Of a stretch of 64,000 nt of DNA, positions 1 through 11,409 are shown in pieces. A program made the position numbers and the translations under genes. The DNA is from Gautieria morchelliformis (Eukaryota; Basidiomycota; Agaricomycetes; Gomphales; Gomphaceae). Location of the stretch: contig WHVA01000019.1 in the NCBI GenBank assembly GCA_015179125.1, positions 310,001 through 374,000 of the forward strand. Reading direction: 5' to 3'. Position 1 is the first letter of the stretch, and each line of letters begins with the position of its first letter. The notes beneath the pieces were generated by a model. That model searched no databases. It was not told the origin of the DNA and saw only the letters and a list, made by a program, of their open reading frames with translations.

Positions 1-385
1 GTAATCTCTCAAGCGTTTTATTTTCCGCTCTAAGCCCATTTCCCCCTGCGTGAGGAATTCGACCCACTGCGACCATTTCGTCTACCCTCCCATCTCTGTA
101 CATACCCTACCTATGCCAGGTACCAAAGTTGTCGCGTACATAATATGTGGGAGTTTTTTTTCTTTTTTTTTTGCGCGGACCAAGCCTTACATAAGCCCCG
201 ATACTGTGTCAGCGCAGTGATATCTGAGTTCGGAGGAAGATGAGTATGATTCTTCCTCCGAACTCAGCTGTGTACTGTATCGTAGCGGCGGCGGCTGCCG
301 CCTCAGTCCCCGACTCTCTCCCTTCGGAGATTGAAAACCTTTTACTAACGACCCTAATCTTCGTCTTTTCGTACTCGACCATGGC

Positions 386-592
386 AGACGTGATGTCAAG
401 CGGACGGTTAATCCCGCCAACGTCGTGGCGTTGTGGCAGCACGTTCAACAAGAGGTGGACGCGTTTATGAATTTAGACGTTCGGGATTACGTGGTCAAAT
501 TGCAGAAGTGTGGGCAATTGAAATGGCGTCATTCCTGGTTTTCTGGTGGGGGAGGCCAGCGAGGACTCTCGTATTGGGCTTTTGGGAGATAG
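386..592 (+). pseudogene. Fragment of an unrecognised coding exon
   Basis: A 69-codon open stretch on the plus strand has protein-like composition, with segments such as VALWQHVQQEVDAF and DVRDYVVKLQKCGQLKWRH. It is preceded by an intron-like 3' end: a TACTAAC-type branch sequence near 341-348, a pyrimidine-rich tract and a CAG near 387. A GTAAGT donor-like sequence follows near 615, but only a shifted frame (GDSMSLVFTG) reaches it. It therefore looks like a decayed exon. I do not recognise the family. Bases 1-385 hold nothing else I can assign. Confidence 0.25.
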
Positions 593-703
593 CATGTCAT
601 TGGTTTTTACAGGGGTAAGTTGATGGAGCAGGGACATTTTAACACATTCTTTTGATGATGTTTGAAGTCTAATCAGGAAGACGTCAAAGGAAAATCGAAG
701 GAG

Positions 704-760
704 TTACAGCGTTTTCAAAAAACCTTGACGCGGCGCGCTTTTTTTTTTTTTTCTCAGAGG
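704..760. repeat. 57-bp poly(T)-bearing repeat, copy 1
   Basis: A stretch beginning TTACAGCGTTTTC and ending in a T run followed by CTCAGAGG is nearly identical to 3,167-3,223. This copy lies exactly where the Tc1-like transposase reading frame is lost. A T run next to a GC-rich core on the plus strand could be the poly(A) end of a small retroposed element on the minus strand, but no target-site duplication was established. Confidence 0.7.
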
Positions 761-1340
761 CGCTCACGCCATTAGGCGCTGGAGCAGCAGCACAAACCCC
801 CCACACGATGTCTAGCGGTAACCTGGAGCCCTCGGGGCCACCGCCACCGTATTCAGATCAAATAGTACGATCATCCTTCCTTGATTCGTCCGTCCATACA
901 AACTGACTGGCCACAAAATGAGTTTGCACCTCTTCCATCCATTGTGCTTGTCCAATCTCATCTCGTTCCGCGGCCTGTCGTCTCAGTAACTTGTAGGAGA
1001 GGCCGGCATTCTGGATTGCATAGTGAAGCGTTGTTATAGCCATGAGGATGTCATGCTCTAGCGCAAGCCAGTCCTGCAGTTCATCCAGAAACATTTCTGG
1101 GGCATTCTGAACTAGATTGATTAGGGCATGCATCTGTGCGGTATTCAAAGCACGAGGTCGGCCTTGGAGAGGATTGCGTGGTGGAACGACGTTGCCGTAA
1201 ACTTCAAGGTTTTGTGCCCACCGAGTCATGCTGCTCTTTGAGACATTGAGGATAATACCCACCTCTTCCATATAACGGTTATGAAGCAGCCTTGCCTGTC
1301 ACACATTTCCTTTGTCATCCCCTGCCCACCCATTCTCCAT
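760..1340 (-). mobile_element. Tc1/mariner-type transposase fragment
   Basis: The minus strand encodes the N-terminal half of a Tc1/mariner (IS630-like, DDE_3) transposase. Helix-turn-helix segments (VSKSSMTRWAQNL and PLQGRPRALN) are followed by LDELQDWLAL, then TTLHYAIQNAGLSYKLLRR, then FVWTDESRKDDRTI, whose Asp in TDES is the usual first catalytic acidic residue. A few more residues resembling the YG..L.G segment follow before the frame ends at the poly(T) repeat near 760. The extreme N-terminus (TKEMCDRQ...CFITV) lies in another frame near 1,270-1,330, so at least one frameshift is present. The second and third catalytic acids are missing. It is a dead fragment, with no terminal inverted repeats seen. 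Confidence 0.7.
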
Positions 1341-1355
1341 TTGCACAGTGGGTAT

Positions 1356-1865
1356 TCAATCCGTGGCTTTTTGGCACAACGATGTAACAATTGGTCCACG
1401 CGATGATGTGCGCATCTCAAAGGGAAGTGCAACCATCTCAGACTCGGCCCACGCCAAATGTGTCAAACACACTCCCAGGTCCCCCCGCCTGACCATCTTT
1501 GTCCGAACACCGGTGAGGGTGACGAGGGTGACCAAGCCATCGGCGGCGAGGACAGTGATGAGACGCTGGGAGGCGACGAGGCCACCGCCGACAATGAGGA
1601 TGCGCGTCTCTTTGACTTGCCATGCCACCAACAGCGAGGCACCAGGTGTGGGTGCCTGGATAACACGGGTGTGTAGGATGGGCTCCCACGGCCTCAGCGT
1701 CTTTGTCCAAGCACCAATGAGGGTGACGAGCGTGATGAAGGCATCAGCAACTAGGACGGGAACGAGGCACTGGAAGGCAACGAGGCCACCGCCGATGATG
1801 AGGACGCCTGTGTCTTTAACTTGCCATGCCACCAGCAGTGACCCACCACGTGTGGGTTCTACCAT
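1356..1865 (-). pseudogene. MET8-like N-terminal Rossmann segment, duplicated in tandem
   Basis: An uninterrupted 169-codon minus-strand frame starts at an ATG at 1,865. It holds two copies of the opening segment typical of fungal siroheme synthase Met8 (precorrin-2 dehydrogenase/ferrochelatase): SLLVAWQVK followed by VLIIGGGLVA in the first and ILIVGGGLVAS in the second, the dinucleotide-binding glycine loop. Each copy then has a V.VADA(F)ITLVTL-like strand. The DNA repeats with a period of about 204 bp (68 codons), so the duplication is in frame. The dimerisation and chelatase parts of a real Met8 (about 200-300 residues) are absent, so this is a fragment rather than a working enzyme. Assignment rests on motif recognition only. 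Confidence 0.5.
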
Positions 1866-1872
1866 GGTGGCA

Positions 1873-3166
1873 GCTTACACGTGCCGGGAATGTCACAATG
1901 TGAACTCAAAACCTGAATAACACGCTCAAGGCGTGACCATGTGCTTGTACGCATGCCAGAGCATGTACTGCCCACGCCCAAAATCGGGTCAATGTGTAGG
2001 GGCGTGAAGAATCGCCCTGCCCAGCGAAGGAGATGGCATTCATTGCGCCCAAAGTATGTTCGTGCTAACTTTAACTATTAGATCGCAACACATCTGACTT
2101 TATGTTAAGAAATTCAAACAAGACAATACTACAAACTACATGCCTGACAAGCGGTGCATATCATACATGGACGTTGTGCGTACAACTCCTTTATTCTTTC
2201 TGCAATTGTTGCCCCCCACTTCGTTAACATGCGAGTTCAAAGGAAGTTATTTACTAACTTTCTTTTTAAAGGTCGGCATTTTGGTCACAGGAGTGGGAGA
2301 AGATGTGAACGATCCCCAACCCAACAATGTACACTTGGGTGCTGGTGCCAATGGCGGTGATTCTTCACGCTGAATGTCGTCATTGCATCCATGCTTCAAA
2401 CTGACGAAGACAACCCCTCTATGTGATCTCTTTTGACATCATCTGTGCATTTTAATGCCAATTGGACATGATTAATGATGAGCTGATACATTTTGGTATG
2501 ATGAGGAATTCCTCCCTCTTGTATTGTTATATCCCACCTAGTTAACTATTAGAACATCACATTGCGCACCATAATCGTTTGATTTCTCACAAGGTAGGTG
2601 TGACTTAAGCCACAACCCAAGATCCAGGAGCGAAAACATTGCGGATTTCCAAAGGATTAACCACCTTTCCGTACAAATCAACTGCGTCAATATCATCGTT
2701 TACCAACCAATTGTTTGTCACAAGTCCACTCCCATATGGGTGATAAACAACTTGACTCATTCACCCAAAATGAGACTCCTTTACAACTACAATCCATTAA
2801 ATACATAATTTCCTTGATGTTTAAACCACAAACACACACTGTTTTTGGCCTTCTACTTATACAGATAGGACTCCTTCGATTGCTGACGATATGCCTTCCA
2901 CAAGGCAGGTGTCACTGCTTGAATACACAACTCTTTATTTGGACAGTTTGGCAATTCCAGCAACATTATCCACGAATGTATGCTGTATGGTTTAACATTG
3001 TCATCCGATGATCCTTTGCCATTACAGTCCAACGATTTTCCTTCAGCAAGTCGCTCCAAACCATCCAAAAAGTGAAGCTGTTTGTTCAGCATTTTCTTTG
3101 CATCCCCACTCAAATGATCTTTGACAGGCACTGGGAAATCAAAGGTGAATTTTAACTTTAGCTTCA
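1873..3166. other. Unassigned stretch
   Basis: No gene is recognised here. A minus-strand open stretch from about 3,398 to 2,853 runs through the second poly(T) repeat, so it is not convincing as one gene. Its C-terminal half (SGDAKKMLNKQLHFLDGL and WIMLLELPNCPNKELC) looks protein-like, but I cannot name a family. Confidence 0.4.
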
Positions 3167-3223
3167 TTACAGCGTTTTCAAAAAACCTTGACGCGGCGCG
3201 CTTTTTTTTTTTTTTCTCAGAGG
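3167..3223. repeat. 57-bp poly(T)-bearing repeat, copy 2
   Basis: Near-identical to 704-760 and in the same orientation, about 2.46 kb away. Flanking sequences differ (TCA before, TGCCCGTG after, against GAG before and CGCTCACG after), so the repeat unit is short and sharply bounded. Confidence 0.7.
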
Positions 3224-3558
3224 TGCCCGTGCTGCTGCGACTGGCAATGGGTATCGACGTATCAGCCCTGACCTCAAGCAGCGAGGCAAACGACTGGAGA
3301 GTGGCGATACATTTTACCCCCCGTGAGACATGGAGAAACATGCCTCCCCCTAAAATGAGTGGCAAGCATGGGAAAAACCGGTAGGAAGGCCCATCCAATC
3401 AAACAAATATGAATTCATCCGCATAACCCTGTTCATGGTTATTCGCGCTCGTGCAAACCCTCCCTCTCCTTCGGAGAGAGTCGGGGATAGTACCAACGGG
3501 TGAATAATACTCTGACTGCACCACGTGACACAACACACCCCCTTGATGTGGTCAATCT

Positions 3559-3799
3559 GCAATTAGAAGAGCCCCATAGCGCAATGGTGCCTTTCTACTG
3601 ATTCACGAGGTAATGCTTTCGTTAATAAATTGGCTGGCATATCCTTCATGGGCATGTATCTGACTTGGATGGCTCTCTGGGCAACTTTCCCTGCAACCAG
3701 AACTATCGGAGATCCAGATGCTTCATTTGCCTTTGATGCTCTGGATTTTTGGTGATGGTGAGTGCGGATTGATTATCAATGTAGAGATGAGATGGCTCC
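3559..3799 (-). pseudogene. Old copia: end of the RNase H domain
   Basis: Minus-strand translation gives the last part of a Ty1/copia RNase H, including LYIDNQSALTITKNPEHQ, MKHLDLR, and the typical PANLLTKALPRE ending. The protein joins to the segment beginning at 13,803 on the far side of the gypsy insertion. A purine-rich AAGGGGG follows at about 3,540-3,546 and may be the polypurine tract of this element. Fossil. Confidence 0.75.
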
Positions 3800-3804
3800 T
3801 GAAC

Positions 3805-4124
3805 TGTGAGGGCAACACTAATGACGAAGCCACAACCAAAAGATACTCAAAGAGATAAGAGCCGATACTAGGACAATGACCAACTGTGTAGTGGGTATCC
3901 TCAGAGATCAAGCTGAGGAAATGCCACCACACTGGCTACAGTCTTATAGCGCTGGCAAGGCTTACATAATAGGGGAGATGGAAACTTGTAGAAGGTTGTG
4001 GAAACCCGTGGAAGATGATAGAAACTCGTAGAAGGTTATGGAAGGTGACGGAAACTGATGGAAGGTGACGGAAACTCATGGAAGGAAACAGAAACTTGTG
4101 GAAGGAAACACGTGAACCCTGACA
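3805..4124 (-). repeat. 3' LTR of the gypsy element
   Basis: A 320-bp repeat bounded by TG..CA (TGTGAGGG to CCCTGACA), matching the right-hand LTR at 13,032-13,797. It contains a TATAAGA motif on the minus strand and a run of imperfect GGAAACT(C/T)(G/A)T-type short repeats. Confidence 0.9.
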
Positions 4125-4321
4125 TCACCCCCCTCTCAATGCTTGTCGTCCCGACAAGCACAGCTGCCACCTAGCCCCCAACATCCACCGAGACATCGTT
4201 TCCAAGTATGCCACAGGTGGGACCACCATCTCTCCTGGCTCTTCCCCTCCTGGTAGTGCAGGTCAATGATGAGCTCAGGGGGATTGGGGCCCATGGGCAA
4301 GTGCGGCCCTAGGAACCTTGC

Positions 4322-4732
4322 TCAACGTAGTCGCTCTCCTGCCATGTTACGGAAACGCTGCCCCACCCAGCCTTCGAAAGTGTAAAGGGTTCCACAAGGG
4401 GGGGTTCCATCGTTGAGGAAGACAGGGTCACCGACATAGTACGTGTTCTCTCGTCTGTGTCGGGGTCTGAGGAATGCGAGTGCAGGGCGAGTGGGTGCCT
4501 GACTCTTCGCTGGTGTGAGGTCCTCAGAGCTGACGGACCACTTTGAAGACCATGCGGCGTCGAGATCGCGGCAGTCAAGCATCCTTTGCAGCTTGGCTTC
4601 ACTGGCTGCTCTGGATGATGAGAAGCCGGAGAAGTGCAGGAAGGTGGGATCGACACGTGACATGTTTGGCAGGTCAGAGAGGTTTTGGGTGAAGCTGGGG
4701 AGGGCAACAAGCTCAATGGTGGGTGAGGACAT
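4322..4732 (-). CDS. Extra open frame between gypsy pol and the 3' LTR
   Basis: A 136-codon frame lies on the same strand as the gypsy genes, after the chromodomain and before the polypurine tract. It begins MSSPTIELVALPSFTQNL and has segments such as YYVGDPVFLNDG. It is not part of the standard gag-pol plan and I do not recognise the family. A second frame overlaps it, so the choice of frame is not certain. It may be an accessory frame of this element or simply 3' untranslated sequence that happens to be open. Fossil context. Confidence 0.3.
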   Translation of the reverse strand: MSSPTIELVALPSFTQNLSDLPNMSRVDPTFLHFSGFSSSRAASEAKLQRMLDCRDLDAAWSSKWSVSSEDLTPAKSQAPTRPALAFLRPRHRRENTYYVGDPVFLNDGTPPCGTLYTFEGWVGQRFRNMAGERLR

Positions 4733-5021
4733 GGTTGATGGATGTGGTGGGGTAGATGCAGTGGAAGTAAGCAGTCACAGGTGGAGAGGGGATATATAGC
4801 TTATCGGAATGAATTGGTTAGGTGGAGGCCGATATCACTTATCTTTGGGGTTCTGGACCCTTGACATTATGAGTAGAAACCCTGCCTGCTGTCCAGTCAA
4901 AGAGAGTTTGCCTCGAAGGTTCTGTGAAGTTCTGAAATCTCTGGAAGGGGAGGGACATGTATGTGGCTGCTGAGATACGCTGAGGTGCCTCTGGGTTCTG
5001 CCTGTGAAATTCCTTAACGAG

Positions 5022-6450
5022 TCACTTTGCCCCAGAGACATTCTTCACCAGTAGCCAGAGATCATCGGCAGCTCCATAGCCCCTCCAGCACACGAGATAC
5101 TCCAACCTTCCACGGAACATCCTGCTGTCTATAATCCTTTCAACTTCATATTCTTCGGCTCCATCCCGTATGACAGGTGGGGTGGGGGGTGGAGGGGTAT
5201 GACATTCAAGAATTGGGTCATCTTCATATGGCCAAAGCAGGACAACAGAGAACACTGGATGTGTGCGACCAAAGGATGCAGGAAGATTTAGACCATAGGC
5301 ATTTTGTGAGACCACCTTATTAACAGTGTAGGGGCCTAGCCACTTGTGGTCTAGCTTCTTCATTTGGCGAGTGGTTGTGATGTTTTGTGCATTGAGCCAG
5401 ACCTTGTCACCAAGCTTATAAACTGGGGCTGCTTTATGGTGCACGTCATAGAAGCGTGCCGTGTCCTCTGCTGCCTTGGACAGGGCTGAACGAGCTTCTC
5501 TTGTGGCCGCTTCCATCTGCATTGTGAACTCATCCAGGGCCTCGAGTCGAGTTTCCCAGACTGGTTCCAGTCCCAGCCTTGGATGTTGGCCACTGTCCAA
5601 CAGGAAGGGTGTAATCTGGGTTGAGGCATGGATTCGGTTGTTATAGGCAAACTCGGCCAGGGATATCCATTCAAACCAATCATCCTGACGCTGGTTGATG
5701 AATAGTCGAAGGTATTGCTTAATCTCCTGATTAATCCTTTCAGTCTGTCCATCAGTTTGGGGGTGATAAGCAGTAGAGGCAGCAACTTTGACACCAAGAA
5801 GTTTGTTCAGTTCACGTATGAACTGGGAGATGAACTGTGTGCCTCAATTGCTGATGATTTCTTCAGGGAGCCCATGAAGTTTCCAAACATGATCACGGAA
5901 GAGTCGGGCAACTCCCACTGAAGTTACATCTGAAGTGGTGGGAATGACATGTGCACGCTTTGAGAGGCGATCGACGACAACAAGGAGAGCATCATAGCCA
6001 TTACTGGTAGGCAGTTCTATGATCAAGTCAACAGACATAACCTGCCATCTACGGTCTGGGACACGGTTTGGTAGAAGCTTGCCAATGGGAGAAGCAGGGA
6101 AGGTTTTTGTCCTGTTGCACAGGTCACAGGCCTTCACGTATTTTGTGATGTAACGTCCCATCCCAGGCCACCAGTAGCTTCAAGCAACTAGTTCAGTAGT
6201 TCTCCAACGACCAGGGTGACCGGTGAGAGGCATGTCATGGTGTGCTTTCACTATGTCATGTCGTAGTTTTGCATCAAGCAGCACGTATACTTTGTTGTGA
6301 TAGAGGACAAGCCCATCCTGTTCAGACCACTCTTCTCCTCGTAAATTTCCAGAGGAGCCCAGTTCTTTGAGAGCCTTGACAACCTTTTCATCCCGGTCTA
6401 CACAGTTCCTTACTTGATTGAGGAAAGCATCGCCTTCACCTGGGACTAAC
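5022..6450 (-). pseudogene. Gypsy integrase with C-terminal chromodomain
   Basis: The minus strand encodes the H2C2-type zinc region (CDLCNRTK), the integrase core (WQVMSVDLIIELPTS, VVVDRLSKRAHVIPT, LFRDHVWKLHGLPEEIISN), the post-core region (LGDKVWLNAQNI, KLDHKWLGPYTV), and a chromodomain (YEVERIIDSRMFRGRLEYLV then CWRGYG). The chromodomain places the element among chromoviruses, whose integrases are known to be guided to chromatin marks. Fossil; broken in a few places. Confidence 0.85.
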
Positions 6451-6518
6451 TGCGCGCCAGCCTCTGGGGATTCGCCTTGATGTGGAACAAGTCAGGGGTA
6501 AGTAAGATTTGATTTTGG

Positions 6519-9498
6519 TTTTTTTTTTTTTTTTTTTTTTGTTATCCAATTTTATGTCTTTTGGGGCAAGGCCCTATGTAAGACAGTTTCTACACAGCGC
6601 CCGTCGACATGTTTTTTCTACCTGACCTGTCCACCTCTATCTCTGCTTGTGCTCTGCGGGCAAAGCCCTGAGCATGTCCGTGCCTGTGTTGGTGAGGATG
6701 TTGTTCTTTGCACATTGCACAGCTTGCTCTCCGCTCCCCTTCTTTCTACCTTCTGTCATTCTCTCGCTGTTGTGGCAGTTCCAGCTCCCCGTGCGTCTTT
6801 GTGAACCTCCTAGTGCCCTGTACATACTTGAACAAATGCTTCATGGCCTTCGGCCTGCCCAGTATGGTCGCGGGCATTGCGGCCCCTCTTCCAAGTGCTC
6901 GCTGTAGCTCCTGCCTCTGCTTGTCGTATGCTGGACACCTGAACAAGTAGTGGTAGACCGTCTCCTCCGCCTTTTGACATGCAGGGCACATGGGTGAGTT
7001 CGCCTTTCCCATTCTGTGTAGGTGCTTGTTCAGGCCTGCATGCCCGGTCCTGAGTTGCATGAGTATGCTGGCGTGTCTGCGTGGTAGCTCCTGGCTGAGC
7101 CTGGCGTATGCTGCGGACAGCATGGACTGTTCAATCTTGTGTGCTATGCGGGCCCATGGGGATTGTGTGAAGGCTGCCCTCGCCTCCTCTCGTATGCTCT
7201 TTTGAAAGTGCTGTAGCTCTGCCGACCTGCTCTTGGGCATTATACCTCTGCACTCGATTGGGATGAAGCGCTCCTCGCTGGAGTCTCCTCTCGCTGCCCT
7301 CTTGGCCTCTTCGTCTGCCCTTTCATTCCCCTCCACTCCTTCGTGCCCTGGCACCCACCTCATTACCACCTGAGCCCTCGGCTGTTGCTCCAGCACTGCT
7401 TCAATCTGCCTGTGCAGCGCGTTGACTATATACTGCGCTGATATTGCCCTTTCCCTCCTGGTGGTTTACATTGCCGCCTGGTTGTCGGCTGCTATCACAT
7501 ATCTCGCCGCTCTTTCTGTGTTCAGCAGCTTGGCACCCATCGCTGCTCCCACCAGTTCCGCCTTGAATACGGTATGCTCGTGCTCGGCCCCCATGTATAG
7601 CCTTACCACTTGTTTCTCTATACCACCTCTGTACAGCACCGCCGCCGCTCCTACTCCTCCCTCTATGCACGGGCCATCTGTGTACACTTTGACTTCGGCT
7701 GGATCTGTCAAAATCTTGTCAATGGCCTGTTGTTTATCCTGGGGGATACGTATCTGGAACAACGGCTTCCACTTTGGCCCAAAGCAGACCGTCTGTATCT
7801 TCTCCATCGTGTCTGGCTTCACTTCGTATGCATGGAACATTTCGTGTAGCGGTGACCGGTGTTTCTTGACATACCTCGCCGCCGCTCTGCGTGCTTTTCG
7901 TGCCAGCGGGTGCAGTGGTGGCAAGCATGTTATCCTTGCTGTCACGCGGTGGACGATCTTTGCCACCAGCAGGGGGAACGGATGTAAGTTGGCATGGGCA
8001 TCTAGGACATCGTTTGCTGTCGTGCTCATTGCTCCCGTGATAGATATCGCGGCCTGCCACTGGACCCTCGCAGGCTTATTGATGTTTCCCTTCATCCCCT
8101 TGCTGTGCTTTGTGCCTGGGATTAAAAATATGTCAGCTGTGTAGAGCATTCTTGGGATCGCGACTGCTAGGTAATATTTCCTCATGTACTTAGCTGTTGT
8201 GCCCTTCGTCGGCTTTGCGAGCCTCCTATACTGCGCAATGTACATGTCCCCTTTTTTAAGCACATAATTGGTGTGCTCCCTGAAGTGCAGCTCCTGGTCG
8301 ATGACGACCCCTAGGAATTTGTGGGTAGCTGTGGGCTTGATGACGTGTTGGCCTATCATTATGGACGGCCTGGTTATTTGCCTGGTTTTCTTGGGCTTGC
8401 CAGGCTCTCGTTCTCGCCTTCTGGTGAGCCCCATAAGCCCAAACCTGTCCACTGCAAAGGTACACTGATGTCACTCTGCCCATTCGCCTGCTCTGCCTGG
8501 TTTGCACATGAATTTTCTCAGCTTGTCGAACACCTCTTGTAGGTCCGCCCCCTCTGCCATCAACGTGGTGTCGTCCACAAATCCAACGCAGTCCTCCCCG
8601 TTTGCCCATCTGATCGTCTCGAGCAAGTCTGCGTTGTAAAACTGGTACGCGATGGCTGATACCAGGCATCCCTGGTCCATTCCTCTGCTGACCAGTCTGG
8701 CTGGGGTGCTGAAGTCGTCGAAACTGACCATGGTAGCTCTCCCTTCCACTCTTCTGCGTATCCATCTGGTGTATTCTTCCGGTATTCCCCTGCGGCGCAT
8801 GTTATGTATCAGTCGGTCTAGTAGTATGCTGGGAAATGCCCCCTTGATGTCTAGAAACAGTAGACCTAGCACTCTACCTTTCCTCCATGCATCCTTAGCA
8901 GTCGTGTGTAATGTATGGCGTCTGTCGTGGAGTGTCCCGGCCTGCAGCCAAAGTGGTTCTCCAGCAGTAAATGATGTCGCTCCCCCATTTTGACTATGTC
9001 TTCGGCCACGCACGCGGATAGCACCTTGCCTATTGTGTCCAGTAGTGCAATGGGGCGGTATGACCCCGGCAGTGTGTAATCGCTCTTCCCAGGCTTCCGG
9101 AGCACCCTTGTGACTGAGTCCCTCCATTCCGCAGGGTAGACATCGAGGTCGAACGTGGCTCGATAGAGCGGGCCTATGTATGGTAGCATTGTATCGACAC
9201 ACTGTTTTATTACCACGTTGGGGATGCCGTTCGCTCCGGGGGCCTTGAATGGGTTGAGTTTCTCCACCGCCCTCCTTATTTGGTCGTCTGTGATCGGGGC
9301 GTAGTCGAAGGCCGGCTCTGGGTACTGGTAGTCGCTTTGTATGCCTTCGCTGTCTGCTCCCGTCACCGGGAAGAATGAACTGAACAGCATGTCAGCCTTC
9401 TGCTCATTGGTGTCTGCCACCCACCGGGTCCCATCATCTCGTTTGGCAGTGAGGGTCAGTATGCCTGTCCGCGCTCCGTCTGTTGGGTCCACTGAGGC
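6519..9498 (-). mobile_element. 5'-truncated Tad1-clade LINE inserted in the gypsy element
   Basis: A 3.0-kb minus-strand LINE copy with its poly(A) tail visible as a T run from 6,519 and a target-site duplication of about 11 bp (TTGATTTTGG) at 6,508-6,518 and 9,499-9,510. The 5' end stops within ORF2, before the reverse transcriptase core, which is typical of incomplete target-primed reverse transcription. Protein motifs include FLDIKGAFPS, DQGCLVSAIAY, GFVDDTT, an RNase H domain (VKVYTDGPCIEGG and GHEGVEGNERADEEAK) and a CCHC ending (CPACQKAEETVYHYLFRC). It has a frameshifting deletion near 8,930 and in-frame stops at about 8,471 and 7,466, so it is dead. Confidence 0.9.
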
Positions 9499-9540
9499 TT
9501 GATTTTGGTTGTCTTCCTCCCCCCGCTTATGATCCACGCA

Positions 9541-10850
9541 TCATGAGAGTGCATCAGGCTTGGCTGAATGACAACCAGGACGATGGAGCAGCTCAAAATC
9601 AAAGTGAGAGAGGTGGAGTGACCAGCGTGCTTGACGACGGTTCAGGTTTTGTGCAGTGCGGAAGTAGGTGAGATTCTGATGGTCATTGAGAATCTCAATC
9701 TTGTGCTTTGTTCCCTCTAAGATGTGGCGCCATTCCTCTAATCCCTGAATCACAGAAAGAAGCTCCTTCTCATGGATGGCATAGTTGTGTTCAGCATCAT
9801 TGAGGCTTTTGGAGACAAACCCCACAGGCCGCCATTTGCCATCATCACATAGCTGGGACAGTACTGCTCCAGTGGCACTGGCCGAGGCATCTGTTTCAAG
9901 ATGGAAACGTTTGTCTTGATCAGGGAGGACAAGGATCGGTGTTGAGGTGATGAGGAGTTTGAGCTTGTCAAATGATGCTTGCTCTGGGCCATTTGGATCC
10001 CAAGACCATTGGGCATCCTGTTTTGTCAACTGGTTGAGGGGCTTTGCAATGTGTGAGAAGTCTTCCACAAATCGAAGGTAGAAGTTGATGAAACCAAGGA
10101 ATGATTAAGAGGATGGGGCCAAGATACTCCACCTCTAGTTGCTCAAATAGGCATTTTTCAGGTTTGAGGTACAGGTTGTTGGCCCAGAGGATTTCAAGGA
10201 CACGTCGTACAATCCTATGATGTTCTTCAAGCGACTCTGTGAAGATGAGAATGTCGTCCATGAACACCACCACAACCCCTTCATCGATGAGACTCTTGAA
10301 GATGTCATTCATCATCGTCTGGAAGGTTGCTGGGCTGTTCGTGAGTCCAAACAGTATGGTCCCAGGGCTTTCGAGGAGGCAGTTGGTCAAATGACTCCTT
10401 AGAAAACACATCCTTGAACTCCTGGCATGGTTTAGGGACAAGGTCCTCGAAGGCCCTGACTGGTGCAGACTTGCTGGCCCATTCAGCAAGCTGTTGGGAG
10501 ACAGTCCATCCCGCGCCAATCGTTTCAGGACTCTCATTCACAAAGATGACAAAGTTCCTGTCTCCTTCCTCAAGTAGGGAGCGGGTGTGCTGTATGGGAG
10601 CCTCCTCTTGATCTACACTCTTTTCTTGTGGGCCCTCTGACAACAGGTCTGCCCCCACATGACTTGGGACAGCGTGTCATCTTCACATCTCCTGTACACC
10701 AGTCAACTTCTGGGTTGTGTTCAACAAGCCATGTGTGACCAAGAATGATGGCAAGTCGTCCAAGGCTTGTGACAGAGAATGTGGCACGTTCTGTTATTGG
10801 AGGAGGAAGGACAGTTTCAATCAGGACAATCTCACTTCTAATTTCTCTTA
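9541..10850 (-). pseudogene. Gypsy reverse transcriptase and RNase H
   Basis: Minus-strand motifs are FGLTNSPATFQTMMNDIF, VFMDDILIF (the catalytic Asp pair), LKPEKCLFEQ, then the RNase H segments FHLETDASASATGAVLSQL, NYAIHEKELLSVI and LTYFRTAQNLNRRQARW, ending PGCHSAKPDALS. The protease-to-RT link (ILGHTWLVEHNPEVDW) lies at the right end near 10,700-10,760. Fossil, broken in a few places. Confidence 0.85.
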
Positions 10851-11405
10851 TCACTCACCTTATTTTCCCATCATTCCAAGTCGAGTCGAGGCGCATACAT
10901 GCGTACCATGAGTCAAACATCGAATCGAGGCGCAGACATGCGTACCATTGAGTTAAGAGTTCATTTTCATGCCTATTATCGAGTCGAGTCGTCATTCCAC
11001 TGGTCTGACATCATTTATTGCATCATCTCCATCATTTATGAAGAGATTAGCCATATAGGAGCTGTTGCATCACTGTTGACATCATTATGCTCCTATCCCC
11101 TAAGTAACATCATATTTCACATGATTATTACACTTACACATGATTATTTCCCCCTATCCTACACTGCTTAAATACTTGGACTCTAGATACGAATAAACAA
11201 GTGACTTAACAATCTTTTTCCCTAGAGCTTCGAGTTATAAGCTTCTTTGGACTATTATTGTTTCCTCCTCAACTCTTATTGCACTAAGAACATTGCTTAA
11301 TTCTAGAACTCTAGAACACTGCTCTTATCTCTCACCAGAACACTGCTTGAGATCTTTATCACATCATTATTCACTCGACCCCAACCCCTTACTCTGATTT
11401 ATATT
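10791..11405. repeat. Solo-LTR-like insertion inside gypsy
   Basis: About 615 bp of AT-rich sequence interrupts the gypsy protease region and is flanked by ACGTT at 10,786-10,790 and 11,406-11,410. It starts TGTTATTGG after one C, holds a CTTAAATAC TATA-like motif near 11,170, and contains a short tandem pair (GAGGCGCA(T/G)ACATGCGTACCAT) near 10,888-10,945. It has no coding capacity. A 5-6 bp duplication and this length suit a solo LTR, but the 3' end is not a clear CA. Confidence 0.5.
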
Positions 11406-11409
11406 ACGT

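Noticed and set aside
1312-1920. A 202-codon plus-strand frame
   Set aside because: It is antisense to the MET8-like frame and has Arg/Thr/Pro-biased composition; the minus frame carries the recognisable glycine-loop motifs.
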